Shown here: positions 38,347-47,327 of the stretch, in pieces
Position numbering within the stretch: position 1 is the stretch's first letter
Layout: each line of letters starts with the position of its first letter
Source: Oleiagrimonas sp963821885
GTDB taxonomy: Bacteria; Pseudomonadota; Gammaproteobacteria; Xanthomonadales; Rhodanobacteraceae
Direction of reading: 5' to 3'
Assembly (NCBI GenBank): GCA_963821885.1
Contig: CAWGFN010000002.1
Span: 310,001 to 374,000, forward strand
DNA length: 64,000 nucleotides
Program-made: the position numbers and the translations under genes
The notes under the pieces: generated by a model
The model's database searches: none
What the model was told of the DNA's origin: nothing
Seen by the model: the letters and a program-made list of their open reading frames with translations, nothing else

Positions 38347-39993
38347 TCATCCCCGGCCCCTGAACCACGCCCGCAGGCGTCCGAGCAGGCTGCGCCCGAG
38401 CAGCACGCGCAGCGCCTCCTCCTGGCGCGCCTGGCTGTCGCGCTGCGCCTGCGACTGTCGGGCGGCGTTCTGCAGCTCCGCCTGCAGCGCGTCCAGGCGC
38501 TCGCTGAAACCGGCATCGCGCGCGGCCATCTCGCGCTTGAGCAGCTCGCGGTCGCCGGTCGCGTCCGACAGCGCGGCCAGCAGGCGCCGCTCGCCCTCGC
38601 GCGCTTCGCGCAGGTCGGCGCTCAAGGCTTCGATCTGCCCGGACAGATCCTGCTCGATCCGCTCGATGCGGGCCGACAGGTCGCGTTCCACGCCCTCGAT
38701 GTGGCTGGAAAGCTCGTGACCCAGGCGTGACTGGCCGCGGCCCAGGGCCTGCAGGGTGAAATTGCGCGCCGCCGCGGCGCGCAGCTCACCGATCGCCCGG
38801 ACCTGACGGCCGGCCATCTTCAACAGACCGGGGTCGGACAGCACCGATTCCACGCGCAGCGCGAAGCGCACCACCAGCGCGCCCTCGGCGGGCATCTCGC
38901 GCACCAGGTCGGCAATGTCCAGTTCCACGTAGGGGTCGTGCCCGAAGGACACCATGCGCAGCTCGTCCTCGGCGTCGGTGGGGTACAGGTCGCAGTGGGC
39001 GAAACCGACCCGCGTCTGGATGTCCCGGATCGGCGTGGCCGTGTCGGCCTGTCCCTGGATCGCCAGTTGCGCCTCGCGCAGCGCGAAGGCGCCGGGATAC
39101 TCGCACGGATCGATGCGGATGAAGTCCGGACGCACGCCGTCGGGCAGCACGAATTCGGCCTGCTGCGGGTCCTCGCCGGCGGCAAGGTCCAGCATATCCC
39201 TGCGCGCCTCGTCGAAGGCCTCGTCGCGGGCGCGATGGAACAGGCTGCAGACTACCTCGTTCGAGGTCACGTCCGGCATCGCCAGGGTCTGGCCATCGAC
39301 ATCGACCAGGGTGCCGGCGACGGCGCTGAAATACGCCCGCATGGGCTCGGGCCGCGCCTGCGCCTCGGTCATGAAGCGGGTGAATGCGGGCGGCGCCTCG
39401 GCGCCCACCTGCACCACGCCCAGGCCGTTGCTGTGCGTGAATTCGAAGGTCGGGTAGTCCGCGCCGAGTTCCGCGAACAGGCGATGCACGCCGAAGTCGC
39501 GATCGCGCACGGCGGTGTCGTGCAGCAGCACCACGGCGCGGTCGCTGAGCCTGGGCTTCCAGGTCTCGAAATCGTGGCGCACGGCCTCGTAGGTGTGCAG
39601 GCCGTCGATGTGCAGCAGGTCGATGCTGGCGTCCTCGAAGGCGTCCACGGCCGCGTCGAAGGTGCAGCGCATGAGCTCGGAGAACGCCCCGTAGCGCGGG
39701 TCGTGATAGGCCTTGAGCGTGCGGTGGATGCCGTCGCCGTAGCGCCGCGCGTGCGCGTCGCCGCGCCAGGTGTCGACGGCGGTGCAGCGGGTGTCCAGGC
39801 CCAGGTGTTCGACGGCCTGGCAGAAGGCCAGGTAGGAGTTGCCCGAATCGGTGCCCAGTTCGACCAGCCGCCGCGGGCGCAACACATCGACCAGGACATA
39901 GGCGAACGGCACGTGCCCGACCCAGGCGAACGGATGCGACAGGTGCGGCCTGAGGAAGGCCACGGGATACGCGTCGAGGTGGAAGCTGCTCAT
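38347..39993 (-). CDS. Methyltransferase with long C-terminal coiled coil, possible chain terminator/length ruler
   Basis: A 548-residue protein. Residues 30-200 are a class I methyltransferase of CmcI/Methyltransf_24 type: LVELGTDSGNSYLAF (43-57), then IDLLHIDGLHTYEAV and VVLLHDTAV. Residues 240-410 are a separate beta-rich domain. Residues about 423-530 are a heptad-patterned coiled coil (IEGVERDLSARIERIEQDL), and the end is a basic amphipathic helix, LLGRLRAWFRGRG. This order recalls E. coli WbdD, which caps O-antigen and measures its length with a coiled coil. It overlaps the wzt stop by four bases. Function is inferred from architecture and context. Confidence 0.82.
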   Translation of the reverse strand: MSSFHLDAYPVAFLRPHLSHPFAWVGHVPFAYVLVDVLRPRRLVELGTDSGNSYLAFCQAVEHLGLDTRCTAVDTWRGDAHARRYGDGIHRTLKAYHDPRYGAFSELMRCTFDAAVDAFEDASIDLLHIDGLHTYEAVRHDFETWKPRLSDRAVVLLHDTAVRDRDFGVHRLFAELGADYPTFEFTHSNGLGVVQVGAEAPPAFTRFMTEAQARPEPMRAYFSAVAGTLVDVDGQTLAMPDVTSNEVVCSLFHRARDEAFDEARRDMLDLAAGEDPQQAEFVLPDGVRPDFIRIDPCEYPGAFALREAQLAIQGQADTATPIRDIQTRVGFAHCDLYPTDAEDELRMVSFGHDPYVELDIADLVREMPAEGALVVRFALRVESVLSDPGLLKMAGRQVRAIGELRAAAARNFTLQALGRGQSRLGHELSSHIEGVERDLSARIERIEQDLSGQIEALSADLREAREGERRLLAALSDATGDRELLKREMAARDAGFSERLDALQAELQNAARQSQAQRDSQARQEEALRVLLGRSLLGRLRAWFRGRG

Positions 39994-41369
39994 GGCCCGG
40001 TCCGCTCCAGGGTGATGTCGTGCATCGGCAGGCCGATGATGCCAGCCGCCAGCTCCGGACCCTGCGATTTCAGGGTCAGCGCCTCGTGCATCCAGCTCTG
40101 GATGACATGCTCGTCCTGCGAGCCCTCGGCCACGCCCGCGGTGACGAAATAATCGCCCGCCTGCAGCCGCGGCATCTGGAAACAAAAGCGCGCGCAGGCG
40201 CGCTCGCCGGCCGCCAGCGCGCAGCCGTGCTCGAGCGTGGTCAGGTAGGTGTTGTCGCCGAACAGGTTCTGCCCCAGGCGATCCCTGAAGTAGAACCCCA
40301 CCACCACGTTGTCGATGCCCTGCTCGGCCTCGACCACGAACTCCAGGGTGACGTTCTCGCCGCCGGCGACCCAGGCCAGCGCCTGCCCCTGCTCGTCGAG
40401 GATGGCGGCATCGAGGATGCGCGCCTTCAATTCGCCGAAGGCGTCGGTCTCGGGCGCGAAGGGCAGCACGCGGATGTCGTTGCGCAGGGTGGAACGGTCG
40501 ACCAGCGCCTGGCGGAAATCCTGCCGGCGCTGGTAGCCGGTGGCGCTGCGCGCGGCGCCGTCCTGGCGCCGCGACCGCCCCTGCTGGCGGTCCACGATGA
40601 AGGCCTCCAGATAGGTCTCGACCACCTCGCGCGCGGCGCCCGCCGCCCGCTGGTGGCCCTCGTCGAGCCAGATCGCGCGGTCGCACAGGCCGGTCACCGC
40701 CGAGCTGTCGTGGCTGACGAACAGCAGCGTGCCGCGCTGCTTGAACTGGCGCAGGAAGCGCATGCACTTCTGGGTGAAGAAGGCGTCGCCGACGGCCAGC
40801 GCCTCGTCGATGATCAGGATGTCGGCGTCCACGTGCGCCATGACCGAGAAGGCCAGGCGCATGACCATGCCGCTGGAATAGCTGCTGACCGGCTGGTCGA
40901 TGAAATCGCCGATGTCGGCGAAGGCGACGATGTCCGGATAGCGCGCGTCGATCTCGGCGCGCGTCAGGCCCAGGATCGCGGCGTTGAGATAGACGTTCTC
41001 GCGACCGGTGAAGTCGCTGTTGAAGCCGCTGCCCAGTTCCAGCAGCGCGGCCACCCGGCCATGCACCTCGACCGACCCGCCGGTCGGCATCAGGGTGCCG
41101 GCGATCAGCTGCAGCAAGGTCGACTTGCCCGAGCCGTTGCGACCGACGATGCCCAGGGTCTCGCCGCGGCGCACCTCGAAGCTCACGCCCTTCAGCGCCC
41201 AGAACTCGCGGAACAGCTTGCGCCGGCGCCCGACCAGGCCCTGCAGCAGGCGATGGATGGGGCGATCGTAGATCTGGTAGCACTTGCACGCGTCGCGCAC
41301 GCGGATGACCGGCGCGCACGCGTCGTCCGGCGGCGTGTCGGCGGCGGGCAGCGGGCGCTCAGAGGACAT
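39990..41369 (-). CDS. wzt: ABC transporter ATP-binding protein for polysaccharide export, with C-terminal recognition domain
   Basis: Energises export of a completed, undecaprenyl-linked polysaccharide across the inner membrane. The 459-residue protein has a nucleotide-binding domain with Walker A GRNGSGKST (76-84), signature SYSSGM (163-168) and Walker B ILIIDE (184-189). Residues about 290-440 form the Wzt C-terminal beta-sandwich (FVVEAEQGIDNVVVGFYFRD). That domain, in known systems, binds the modified non-reducing end of the chain. It overlaps wzm by 11 bases and the methyltransferase by 4 bases, so one translationally coupled operon is clear. Confidence 0.94.
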   Translation of the reverse strand: MSSERPLPAADTPPDDACAPVIRVRDACKCYQIYDRPIHRLLQGLVGRRRKLFREFWALKGVSFEVRRGETLGIVGRNGSGKSTLLQLIAGTLMPTGGSVEVHGRVAALLELGSGFNSDFTGRENVYLNAAILGLTRAEIDARYPDIVAFADIGDFIDQPVSSYSSGMVMRLAFSVMAHVDADILIIDEALAVGDAFFTQKCMRFLRQFKQRGTLLFVSHDSSAVTGLCDRAIWLDEGHQRAAGAAREVVETYLEAFIVDRQQGRSRRQDGAARSATGYQRRQDFRQALVDRSTLRNDIRVLPFAPETDAFGELKARILDAAILDEQGQALAWVAGGENVTLEFVVEAEQGIDNVVVGFYFRDRLGQNLFGDNTYLTTLEHGCALAAGERACARFCFQMPRLQAGDYFVTAGVAEGSQDEHVIQSWMHEALTLKSQGPELAAGIIGLPMHDITLERTGP

Positions 41370-42201
41370 CGGCGAACCCCCGCCGCGTCTTGCGGAACCA
41401 CAGGAAACCCAGCCACGCCACCCCCAGCGAGGCGCCCAGGTAGATCGCCAGTCCGGTGACGTCGGGCCAGTGCCCCCAGATGGCGACTTCGCGGGTCTGG
41501 TCGATGATGAAGGTCAGCGGATTGAGGTGGAAGACGATGCGGTAGTCCGGCGGCAGGATCTCCACCGGCACGATGGCCGAGGACAGGAACAGCATCGCCG
41601 TGGTCAGCACCCCGGTGACCTGGCCGATGTCGCGCATGTACACGCCCAGCGCGGACAGGAACCAGCACACGCCGGCGATCAACACCGCCAGCGGCAACAG
41701 CACCAGCGGCAGCGCCACGATGGTGTACGGCACGTGATGCTGCAGGATCAGCATCAGCACCGCGAACACCACGACATTCATCGCCGCGTGGAACAGCGCC
41801 GAGAAGATCAGCGGCCACGGCAGGATCTCCAGCGGGAAGATGATCCGCTTGACCAGGTTGACGTTGGACACCACCAGGGTCGGCGCGCGGTTCAGGCACT
41901 CGGCGAACAGGCCATGCACGATCAGTCCGAGGAACAGGATCATGGCGTACTCGGTGGTGCTGCCGCTGGTGTGCGGCCAGCGGCTCTTGAGCACGTAGCC
42001 GAAGGCGACGGTGTAGACGACCAGCATCAGGAACGGGCTGATCAGCGACCACAGCAGGCCGAAGCTGGAGCCACGATAGCGGCCGAGCACCTCGCGCTTG
42101 CTCAGCTCCAGGGTCAGCGACCGGTGCCGCGTGAAGGCATCCAGCGGGCTGGCGCGGTCCGGCGACCTCGAAGCGGCGGTGCTGGCGGGCTGGGCTGCCA
42201 T
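41359..42201 (-). CDS. wzm: ABC transporter permease for polysaccharide export
   Basis: A 280-residue ABC2-type permease with six hydrophobic helices. The N-terminal cytoplasmic segment LSKREVLGRYRGSSFGLLWS is the characteristic ABC2 polysaccharide-export motif, and LNPLTFIIDQTREVAIWG lies near the C-terminus. With Wzt it forms the exporter of the O-antigen-like chain. It begins 22 bases after the metB stop on the same strand, so it may share transcripts with metB as well as having its own promoter. Confidence 0.94.
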   Translation of the reverse strand: MAAQPASTAASRSPDRASPLDAFTRHRSLTLELSKREVLGRYRGSSFGLLWSLISPFLMLVVYTVAFGYVLKSRWPHTSGSTTEYAMILFLGLIVHGLFAECLNRAPTLVVSNVNLVKRIIFPLEILPWPLIFSALFHAAMNVVVFAVLMLILQHHVPYTIVALPLVLLPLAVLIAGVCWFLSALGVYMRDIGQVTGVLTTAMLFLSSAIVPVEILPPDYRIVFHLNPLTFIIDQTREVAIWGHWPDVTGLAIYLGASLGVAWLGFLWFRKTRRGFADVL

Positions 42202-42223
42202 GGCGGTCGGCGCGTGGCCTCGA

Positions 42224-43396
42224 TCAGGCCAGCGCGGCGGCCAGTTCCGCGCGCAGGTCCTCGATGTCCTCCACGCCCACCGACAGGCGGATCAGCGTGT
42301 CGCTGATGCCCAGGCGCTTGCGGTTGGCCGGCGGTACCGAGGCGTGGGTCATGATGGCCGGATGCTCGATCAGGCTCTCCACGCCGCCCAGCGATTCGGC
42401 CAGGGCGAACAGGTGGCAGCGCTCGAGCACGCGGCGCGCCTTGCGCAGGCCGCCCTTGACCTCGATGCTGACGATGCCGCCGAAGCCGTCCATCTGGCGC
42501 TTCGCCAGCGCATGCTGCGGATGGCTCTTCAGGCCCGGGTAGATCACCCGCGCCACCTGCGGATGCTTCTCCAGCCACCGGGCCAGTTCCAGCGCGCTGG
42601 CGCAGTGCTGGCGCATGCGCAGGTGCAGGGTCTTGAGCCCGCGCATGGCCAGGAAGGCATCGAACGGGCCGGCGATGGCGCCGACCGAGTTCTGCAGGAA
42701 GCCCATCTGCTCGGCCATCGCGTCGCTGCCGGCCACGACGATGCCGCCGACGATGTCCGAGTGGCCGTTGAGGTACTTGGTCGCCGAATGCAGCACCAGG
42801 TCGGCGCCGTATTCCAGCGGGCGCTGCACCATCGGCGAGCAGAAGGTGTTGTCGACCACCAGGATCAGGCCGTGTTTCTTCGCGAACGCGGCGACCTTCT
42901 TCAGGTCCACCAGCTTGAGCATGGGGTTGGTCGGCGTCTCGGCCCAGATCATCTTCGTCCCGGGCTTGAGCGCCGCCTTCAGCGCGGCGGTGTCGTTGAG
43001 GTCGACGAAGCTGAAGTCCAGCCCCGCCGAACGCCGGCGCACGCGCTCGAACAGGCGGTAGGTGCCGCCGTACAGGTCGTCCATGGCGATCACGTGGCTG
43101 CCCGAGTCGAGCAGGTCCAGCACCGTGGATGCGGCCGCCAGGCCGGAGGCGAAGGCGAAACCGGCCACGCCGCCTTCGAGGTCCGCCACGCAGCGCTCGT
43201 AGGCCATGCGCGTGGGATTCTGCGAGCGCGAGTACTCATAGCCCTTGTGCCGCCCCGGGCTCTCCTGCACGTAGGTCGAGGTGGCGTAGATCGGCGTCAT
43301 GATGGCGCCGGTCGAGGGATCCGGCGACTGGCCGGCGTGGATGGCCCGGGTGCCCATGCCGAGGGCGGTTTCGGGGGCATTCTTCTTGCGGGTCAT
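42224..43396 (-). CDS. metB: Cystathionine gamma-synthase/gamma-lyase (MetB-type PLP enzyme)
   Basis: A 390-residue Cys/Met-metabolism PLP enzyme. It carries YEYSRSQNPTRMAYERCVAD at the start, and the PLP-lysine in DLVLHSATKYLNGHSD. It makes cystathionine from an acylhomoserine and cysteine or cleaves it; the two activities are hard to separate by sequence. The ATG at 43396 is used because sequence before it is not conserved. In Xanthomonas the LPS locus is known to lie between metB and etfA, and the same arrangement is seen here. No met box was seen in the 94 bases upstream. Confidence 0.93.
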   Translation of the reverse strand: MTRKKNAPETALGMGTRAIHAGQSPDPSTGAIMTPIYATSTYVQESPGRHKGYEYSRSQNPTRMAYERCVADLEGGVAGFAFASGLAAASTVLDLLDSGSHVIAMDDLYGGTYRLFERVRRRSAGLDFSFVDLNDTAALKAALKPGTKMIWAETPTNPMLKLVDLKKVAAFAKKHGLILVVDNTFCSPMVQRPLEYGADLVLHSATKYLNGHSDIVGGIVVAGSDAMAEQMGFLQNSVGAIAGPFDAFLAMRGLKTLHLRMRQHCASALELARWLEKHPQVARVIYPGLKSHPQHALAKRQMDGFGGIVSIEVKGGLRKARRVLERCHLFALAESLGGVESLIEHPAIMTHASVPPANRKRLGISDTLIRLSVGVEDIEDLRAELAAALA

Positions 43397-43469
43397 GCGG
43401 TCATCCTGCGGCCGACGGCCGGAAAAAAAGGCGCCGCCGATTATGGCACGAGGGCCCGCGGGCACCGAA

Positions 43470-43486
43470 GGCGGTCCGCGACCGCC
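43470..43486 (-). terminator. Hairpin downstream of SURF1
   Basis: GGCGGTC (43470-43476) and GACCGCC (43480-43486) form a perfect 7-bp stem with a CGC loop, 5 bases past the SURF1 stop on the minus strand. There is no U-tract, so it may only stabilise the transcript or assist Rho-dependent ending. Confidence 0.45.
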
Positions 43487-43490
43487 GCGG

Positions 43491-44295
43491 TCAGCGCTTC
43501 GTGCGCTCGCGCACACCCCGGTCCCTGCGCCGCTCGTGACGCACCGCGATGCCGACGCCGACCAGCGTGCCCAGCGCCAGCAGGTACCAGGTGATGGCGT
43601 AGTTCAGGTGATGGTTGGGGAAATGCACCACGGTCTGCCCGGGCGCGGGCCAGCTCCGCGGATCGCGCGGGCCACGCGCCTCGGCGTCGACGAAATACGG
43701 CGCCACCGCGCCGGCCGCCAGGCCCCGCGAGGCGGACAGCGCGGCCACGTCGCGCGAGTACCACTGATGCTTGCGCGGACGGTTGGGCCTGAGAAAACCG
43801 CCGCCGGGCTCGCTCGGGCGCAGCAGGCCGGTCAGTTCCACCGCGCCGGTCGGCGGCCGCGCGGCGGCGTAGGCCGGCGTGCCGGGCAGCTCGGCCGGCA
43901 CGTAGCCGCGATTGACCCACACCACGAAGCCGCGCTCGGTGCGCAGCGGCGCCATCGCCCAGAAGCCGTAGCCGAAGCGGCTGGAGCCGTGGACCAGGAC
44001 CTGCCTGCCGTCGATGTAATCGCCCGCGCAGGCGCACGTGCAGGTACTGCTCGGCGCCCTGCGCGATGGCCGGCCACCGCGCCGGCCCCGGCGCCGCCTC
44101 GGGCGCGGCGTGCACGCGGGTGGCGACGTCATGGATCAGGCCCAGCTTCCAGTGCAGGCGGCGCACCTGCCAGTTGCCCAGGGCGATGAAGCCGACGAAG
44201 GCCGCCAGCGCCAACAGTCCCCAGGCGACGCGCTTGCCGGTGCCGCGCGCCGCCGTTCGCCCCGCGTCCGTGGACTGGCGCGGGGCCGGGGTCAC
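43491..44295 (-). pseudogene. SURF1 family oxidase-assembly protein, read as broken by a one-base insertion
   Basis: About 267 residues after correction. The first frame gives an N-terminal helix and GNWQVRRLHWKLGLI. After the shift the second frame gives GFWAMAPLRTERGFVVWVN and the C-terminal FPNHHLNYAITWYLLAL, both typical of SURF1. One extra G/C in the run at 44021-44026 explains the break; correction gives HVRLRGDYIDGRQVLVHG. SURF1 helps assemble haem-copper oxidases. The start overlaps the cyoD stop by four bases, so it is the last gene of the cyo operon. Confidence 0.85.
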
Positions 44296-44684
44296 GAGCC
44301 CAGCTTGTGATGCTGGTACTGCGGCGACATCGGCATCATGTTGGCGTTCTCGTTGTACATCACCCAGATCGAGGCGCCGAGCACGATCACCACCAGCACC
44401 GCGGTGAAGATCAGCGCCAGCATGTTCCAGCCGCGCTCCGAATGCGTGTTCAGGTGCAGGAAGTAGACCATGTGCACCACGATCTGCACCGCCGCCAGGA
44501 GCAGCACGGCGAGCACGGTGATGCGGGTGTCGGCGAACACGTGGCCCATCACCAGCCAGAACGGGATGACGGTGAGGACCACCGCCAGCACGAAGCCGGT
44601 CAGGTAGCCGCGCAGGCTGCCGTGGTCCTCGTCCATGTCGTGGTCGACGTGATCGGCGCCGGGGCGCGTGGACGGATGGCTCAT
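44292..44684 (-). CDS. cyoD: Cytochrome bo3 ubiquinol oxidase subunit IV
   Basis: A 130-residue protein with three membrane helices, beginning after a His/Asp-rich cytoplasmic leader. The stretch ITVLAVLLLAAVQIVVHMVY, then FLHLNTHSERGWN, is characteristic of CyoD/CtaF subunits, which help assemble the copper B site of subunit I. The ATG at 44684 overlaps the cyoC stop, and its own stop overlaps the SURF1 start, so translation is coupled through the operon. Confidence 0.95.
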   Translation of the reverse strand: MSHPSTRPGADHVDHDMDEDHGSLRGYLTGFVLAVVLTVIPFWLVMGHVFADTRITVLAVLLLAAVQIVVHMVYFLHLNTHSERGWNMLALIFTAVLVVIVLGASIWVMYNENANMMPMSPQYQHHKLGS

Positions 44685-45298
44685 CGCAGGACTCCCACCA
44701 GATAGACGTAGCTGAAGACCCCGACCCAGACCAGGTCGAGGAAGTGCCAGAACATGCTCAGGCAGCGCAGGCGGCGGATGTTGGCCTCGTTCAGGCCGTG
44801 CTTGCCCAGCTGCACCATCAGCACGATCAGCCACAGGATGCCGACCGACACGTGCAGGCCGTGGGTGCCGACCAGGGTGAAGAACGAGGACAGGAAGGCG
44901 CTGCGGCCGGGGCCGGCGCCCTCGGCGATCATGCCCGCGAACTCGTGGATCTCGAGGCCCACGAAACACGCCGCCAGCAGGCCCGAGACGGCCAGCCAGC
45001 CCAGCATCGCGCGCTTGCGCTGGCGCGCCATCTCCAGCATGGCGAAGCCGAAGGTGACCGACGAGACCAGCAGCAGGGCCGTGTTCACCGCCAGGCCCGG
45101 CAGGTCCAGCACGTCGCGCGCCGAGGGGCCGCCGGCATAGCTGGTGCCCAGCACCGCGTAGCAGGCGAACAGCGCGGCGAAGATGAAGCAGTCGCTCATC
45201 AGGTAGATCCAGAACCCGAGCAGGGTTCCGTTGTGCGCGGGCGGCTCCTGGCGGCAGACGAATTCCGGCGTGCCGGTGTCGGTGGCGAGGGTGCTCAT
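44681..45298 (-). CDS. cyoC: Cytochrome bo3 ubiquinol oxidase subunit III
   Basis: A 205-residue inner-membrane protein with five hydrophobic helices. Typical stretches are LGFWIYLMSDCFIFAALFAC, SSFFTLVGTHGLHVSVGILW and FWHFLDLVWVGVFSYVYL. It stabilises subunit I and its lipid environment. It overlaps cyoB by four bases at the start and cyoD by four at the end. Confidence 0.96.
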   Translation of the reverse strand: MSTLATDTGTPEFVCRQEPPAHNGTLLGFWIYLMSDCFIFAALFACYAVLGTSYAGGPSARDVLDLPGLAVNTALLLVSSVTFGFAMLEMARQRKRAMLGWLAVSGLLAACFVGLEIHEFAGMIAEGAGPGRSAFLSSFFTLVGTHGLHVSVGILWLIVLMVQLGKHGLNEANIRRLRCLSMFWHFLDLVWVGVFSYVYLVGVLR

Positions 45299-47304
45299 GC
45301 GCGCGCTCCTTCCGGGCCGGTGGCCCAGTTGCCCTGGTGCTCGAAGCGGTCCACGTCCGCGGCATCGACGTGGTCGTCACGGTGATAGTTGAAGGTGTGG
45401 GCGATGGCGTAGCCCACCATCGCCACGAACGACGCCACGGCCAGCCACCAGATGTACCAGACCATGGCGAAGCCGAACACGAAACCCAGCGCTCCCAGCA
45501 CCACGCCGGTGGCCGTGTTGCCGGGCATGTGGATGTCGTTGAAACCCGACAGCGGACGCCGGTAGCCGTGCTTCTTCATGTCGTGCCAGGCATCGCGCTC
45601 GCGCACGTTGGGCACGAAGGCGAAGTTGTACGCCGGCGGCGGCGAGGACGTCGACCACTCCAGGGTGCGCGCGTCCCACGGATCGTGGCCGACGGCGTAG
45701 CGCTCGCGGTGGCGGATGCTGACGAAGATCTGCATCACGAACGAGAGGATGCCCAGCAGGATCAGGAACGCGCCGACGCCGGCGATCACGAACCACTTCT
45801 GCAGGCTGGGATCGGTGAAGTGGCTCAGGCGGCGCGTGACGCCCATCAGGCCGAGGATGTACAGCGGCCCGAACGCCACCCAGAAGCCGACCTGCCAGAA
45901 CCAGAAACTGAGCTTGCCCCAGAACGGATCGAGCTTGAACCCGAAGGCCTTGGGGAACCAGTAGTTGATGCCGGCGAACACGCCGAACACCACGCCGCCG
46001 ATGATCACGTTGTGGAAGTGCGCGATCAGGAACAGGCTGTTGTGCAGCAGGAAGTCGGCCGGCGCCACCGACAGCATCACGCCGGTCATGCCGCCGATGG
46101 TGAAGGTGAACAAAAAGCCCATGGTCCACAGCATCGGCACGTCGAAGCGCACGCGGCCGCGGTACATGGTGAACAGCCAGTTGAAGATCTTCGCGCCGGT
46201 CGGGATCGAGATCATCATCGTGGTCAGCGAGAAGAACGAATTGACGTCCGCGCCCGAGCCCATGGTGAAGAAGTGGTGCAGCCACACCAGGTAGGACAGG
46301 ATCATGATCGACACGGTGGCGTAGACCATCGACGAATAGCCGAACAGGCGCTTGCCGGAGAACGTGGCGACGATCTCGGAGAACACGCCGAACAGCGGCA
46401 GGATCAGGATGTAGACCTCCGGGTGGCCCCAGATCCAGATCAGGTTGATGTACATCATCACGTTGCCGCCCATGGCGGCGGTGAAGAAGTGGGTGCCGAT
46501 GTAGCGGTCCAGCGACAGCAGCAGCAGCGTGGCGGTGAGGATCGGGAAGGTCACCACGATCAGGCCGCTGGTGCACAGCGAGGTCCAGGTGAACATCGGC
46601 ATCTTCATCAGCGTCATGCCCGGCGCGCGCATCTTGAGGATGGTCACGACGAAGTTGATGCCGGTCAGCAGCGTGCCCAGGCCCGACAGCTGCAGGCCCC
46701 AGATGTAGTAGTCCACGCCGGGCCCGGGACTCTGCCCCAGCTCGGAGACCGGCGGATAGCCCAGCCAGCCGGCGTGCGAGAAATCGCCGACGAACAGCGA
46801 GACCATGAACAGCAGGCCGCCCGACACCGTCAGCCAGAAGCTGAAGTTGTTGAGGAACGGGAAGGCCACGTCGCGCGCGCCGATCTGCAGCGGCATGACG
46901 TAGTTCATCAGGCCGGCGATGTAGGCCATGGCCACGAAGAAGATCATGATCGAGCCGTGCGCGGTGAAGATCTGGTCGTAGTGGTGCGGCGGCAGGTAGC
47001 CCATGTTGTCGCCGAAGGCCATGGCCTGCTGCAGGCGCATCATGATGGCGTCGGCGAAGCCGCGCAGCAGCATCACCGTGGCGAAGATCATGTACATGAT
47101 GCCGAGCTTCTTGTGGTCCACGCTGGTGAACCACTCGGACCACAGATACCCCCACTGGCGTTTCCAGGTGACGATGCCCAGCACGGCGACGCCCAGCGTG
47201 GCGACCACCAGGAAGGTCACCACCACGATGGTGTTGTCCAGCGGCAGCGCCTCGATGGAAAGGCGACCCAGCAGGAAATTCCAGAATGCGGAACGGTGCG
47301 GCAT
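45295..47304 (-). CDS. cyoB: Cytochrome bo3 ubiquinol oxidase subunit I
   Basis: The 669-residue catalytic subunit, with haem b, haem o3 and CuB. It reduces O2 to water and pumps protons. The proton-path Glu and CuB ligands are in WIWGHPEVYILILP. The HH pair is in LVWLHHFFTM and the haem ligands in LIAHFHNVIIGG. The quinol-site region LRGFADAIMMRLQQA with PPHHYDQIFTAHG is conserved as in E. coli CyoB, which supports ubiquinol rather than cytochrome c as donor. It is 23 bases downstream of cyoA in the minus-strand operon. Confidence 0.97.
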   Translation of the reverse strand: MPHRSAFWNFLLGRLSIEALPLDNTIVVVTFLVVATLGVAVLGIVTWKRQWGYLWSEWFTSVDHKKLGIMYMIFATVMLLRGFADAIMMRLQQAMAFGDNMGYLPPHHYDQIFTAHGSIMIFFVAMAYIAGLMNYVMPLQIGARDVAFPFLNNFSFWLTVSGGLLFMVSLFVGDFSHAGWLGYPPVSELGQSPGPGVDYYIWGLQLSGLGTLLTGINFVVTILKMRAPGMTLMKMPMFTWTSLCTSGLIVVTFPILTATLLLLSLDRYIGTHFFTAAMGGNVMMYINLIWIWGHPEVYILILPLFGVFSEIVATFSGKRLFGYSSMVYATVSIMILSYLVWLHHFFTMGSGADVNSFFSLTTMMISIPTGAKIFNWLFTMYRGRVRFDVPMLWTMGFLFTFTIGGMTGVMLSVAPADFLLHNSLFLIAHFHNVIIGGVVFGVFAGINYWFPKAFGFKLDPFWGKLSFWFWQVGFWVAFGPLYILGLMGVTRRLSHFTDPSLQKWFVIAGVGAFLILLGILSFVMQIFVSIRHRERYAVGHDPWDARTLEWSTSSPPPAYNFAFVPNVRERDAWHDMKKHGYRRPLSGFNDIHMPGNTATGVVLGALGFVFGFAMVWYIWWLAVASFVAMVGYAIAHTFNYHRDDHVDAADVDRFEHQGNWATGPEGARA

Positions 47305-47327
47305 GGCTTGTGTCTCGGTAAAGCGTG

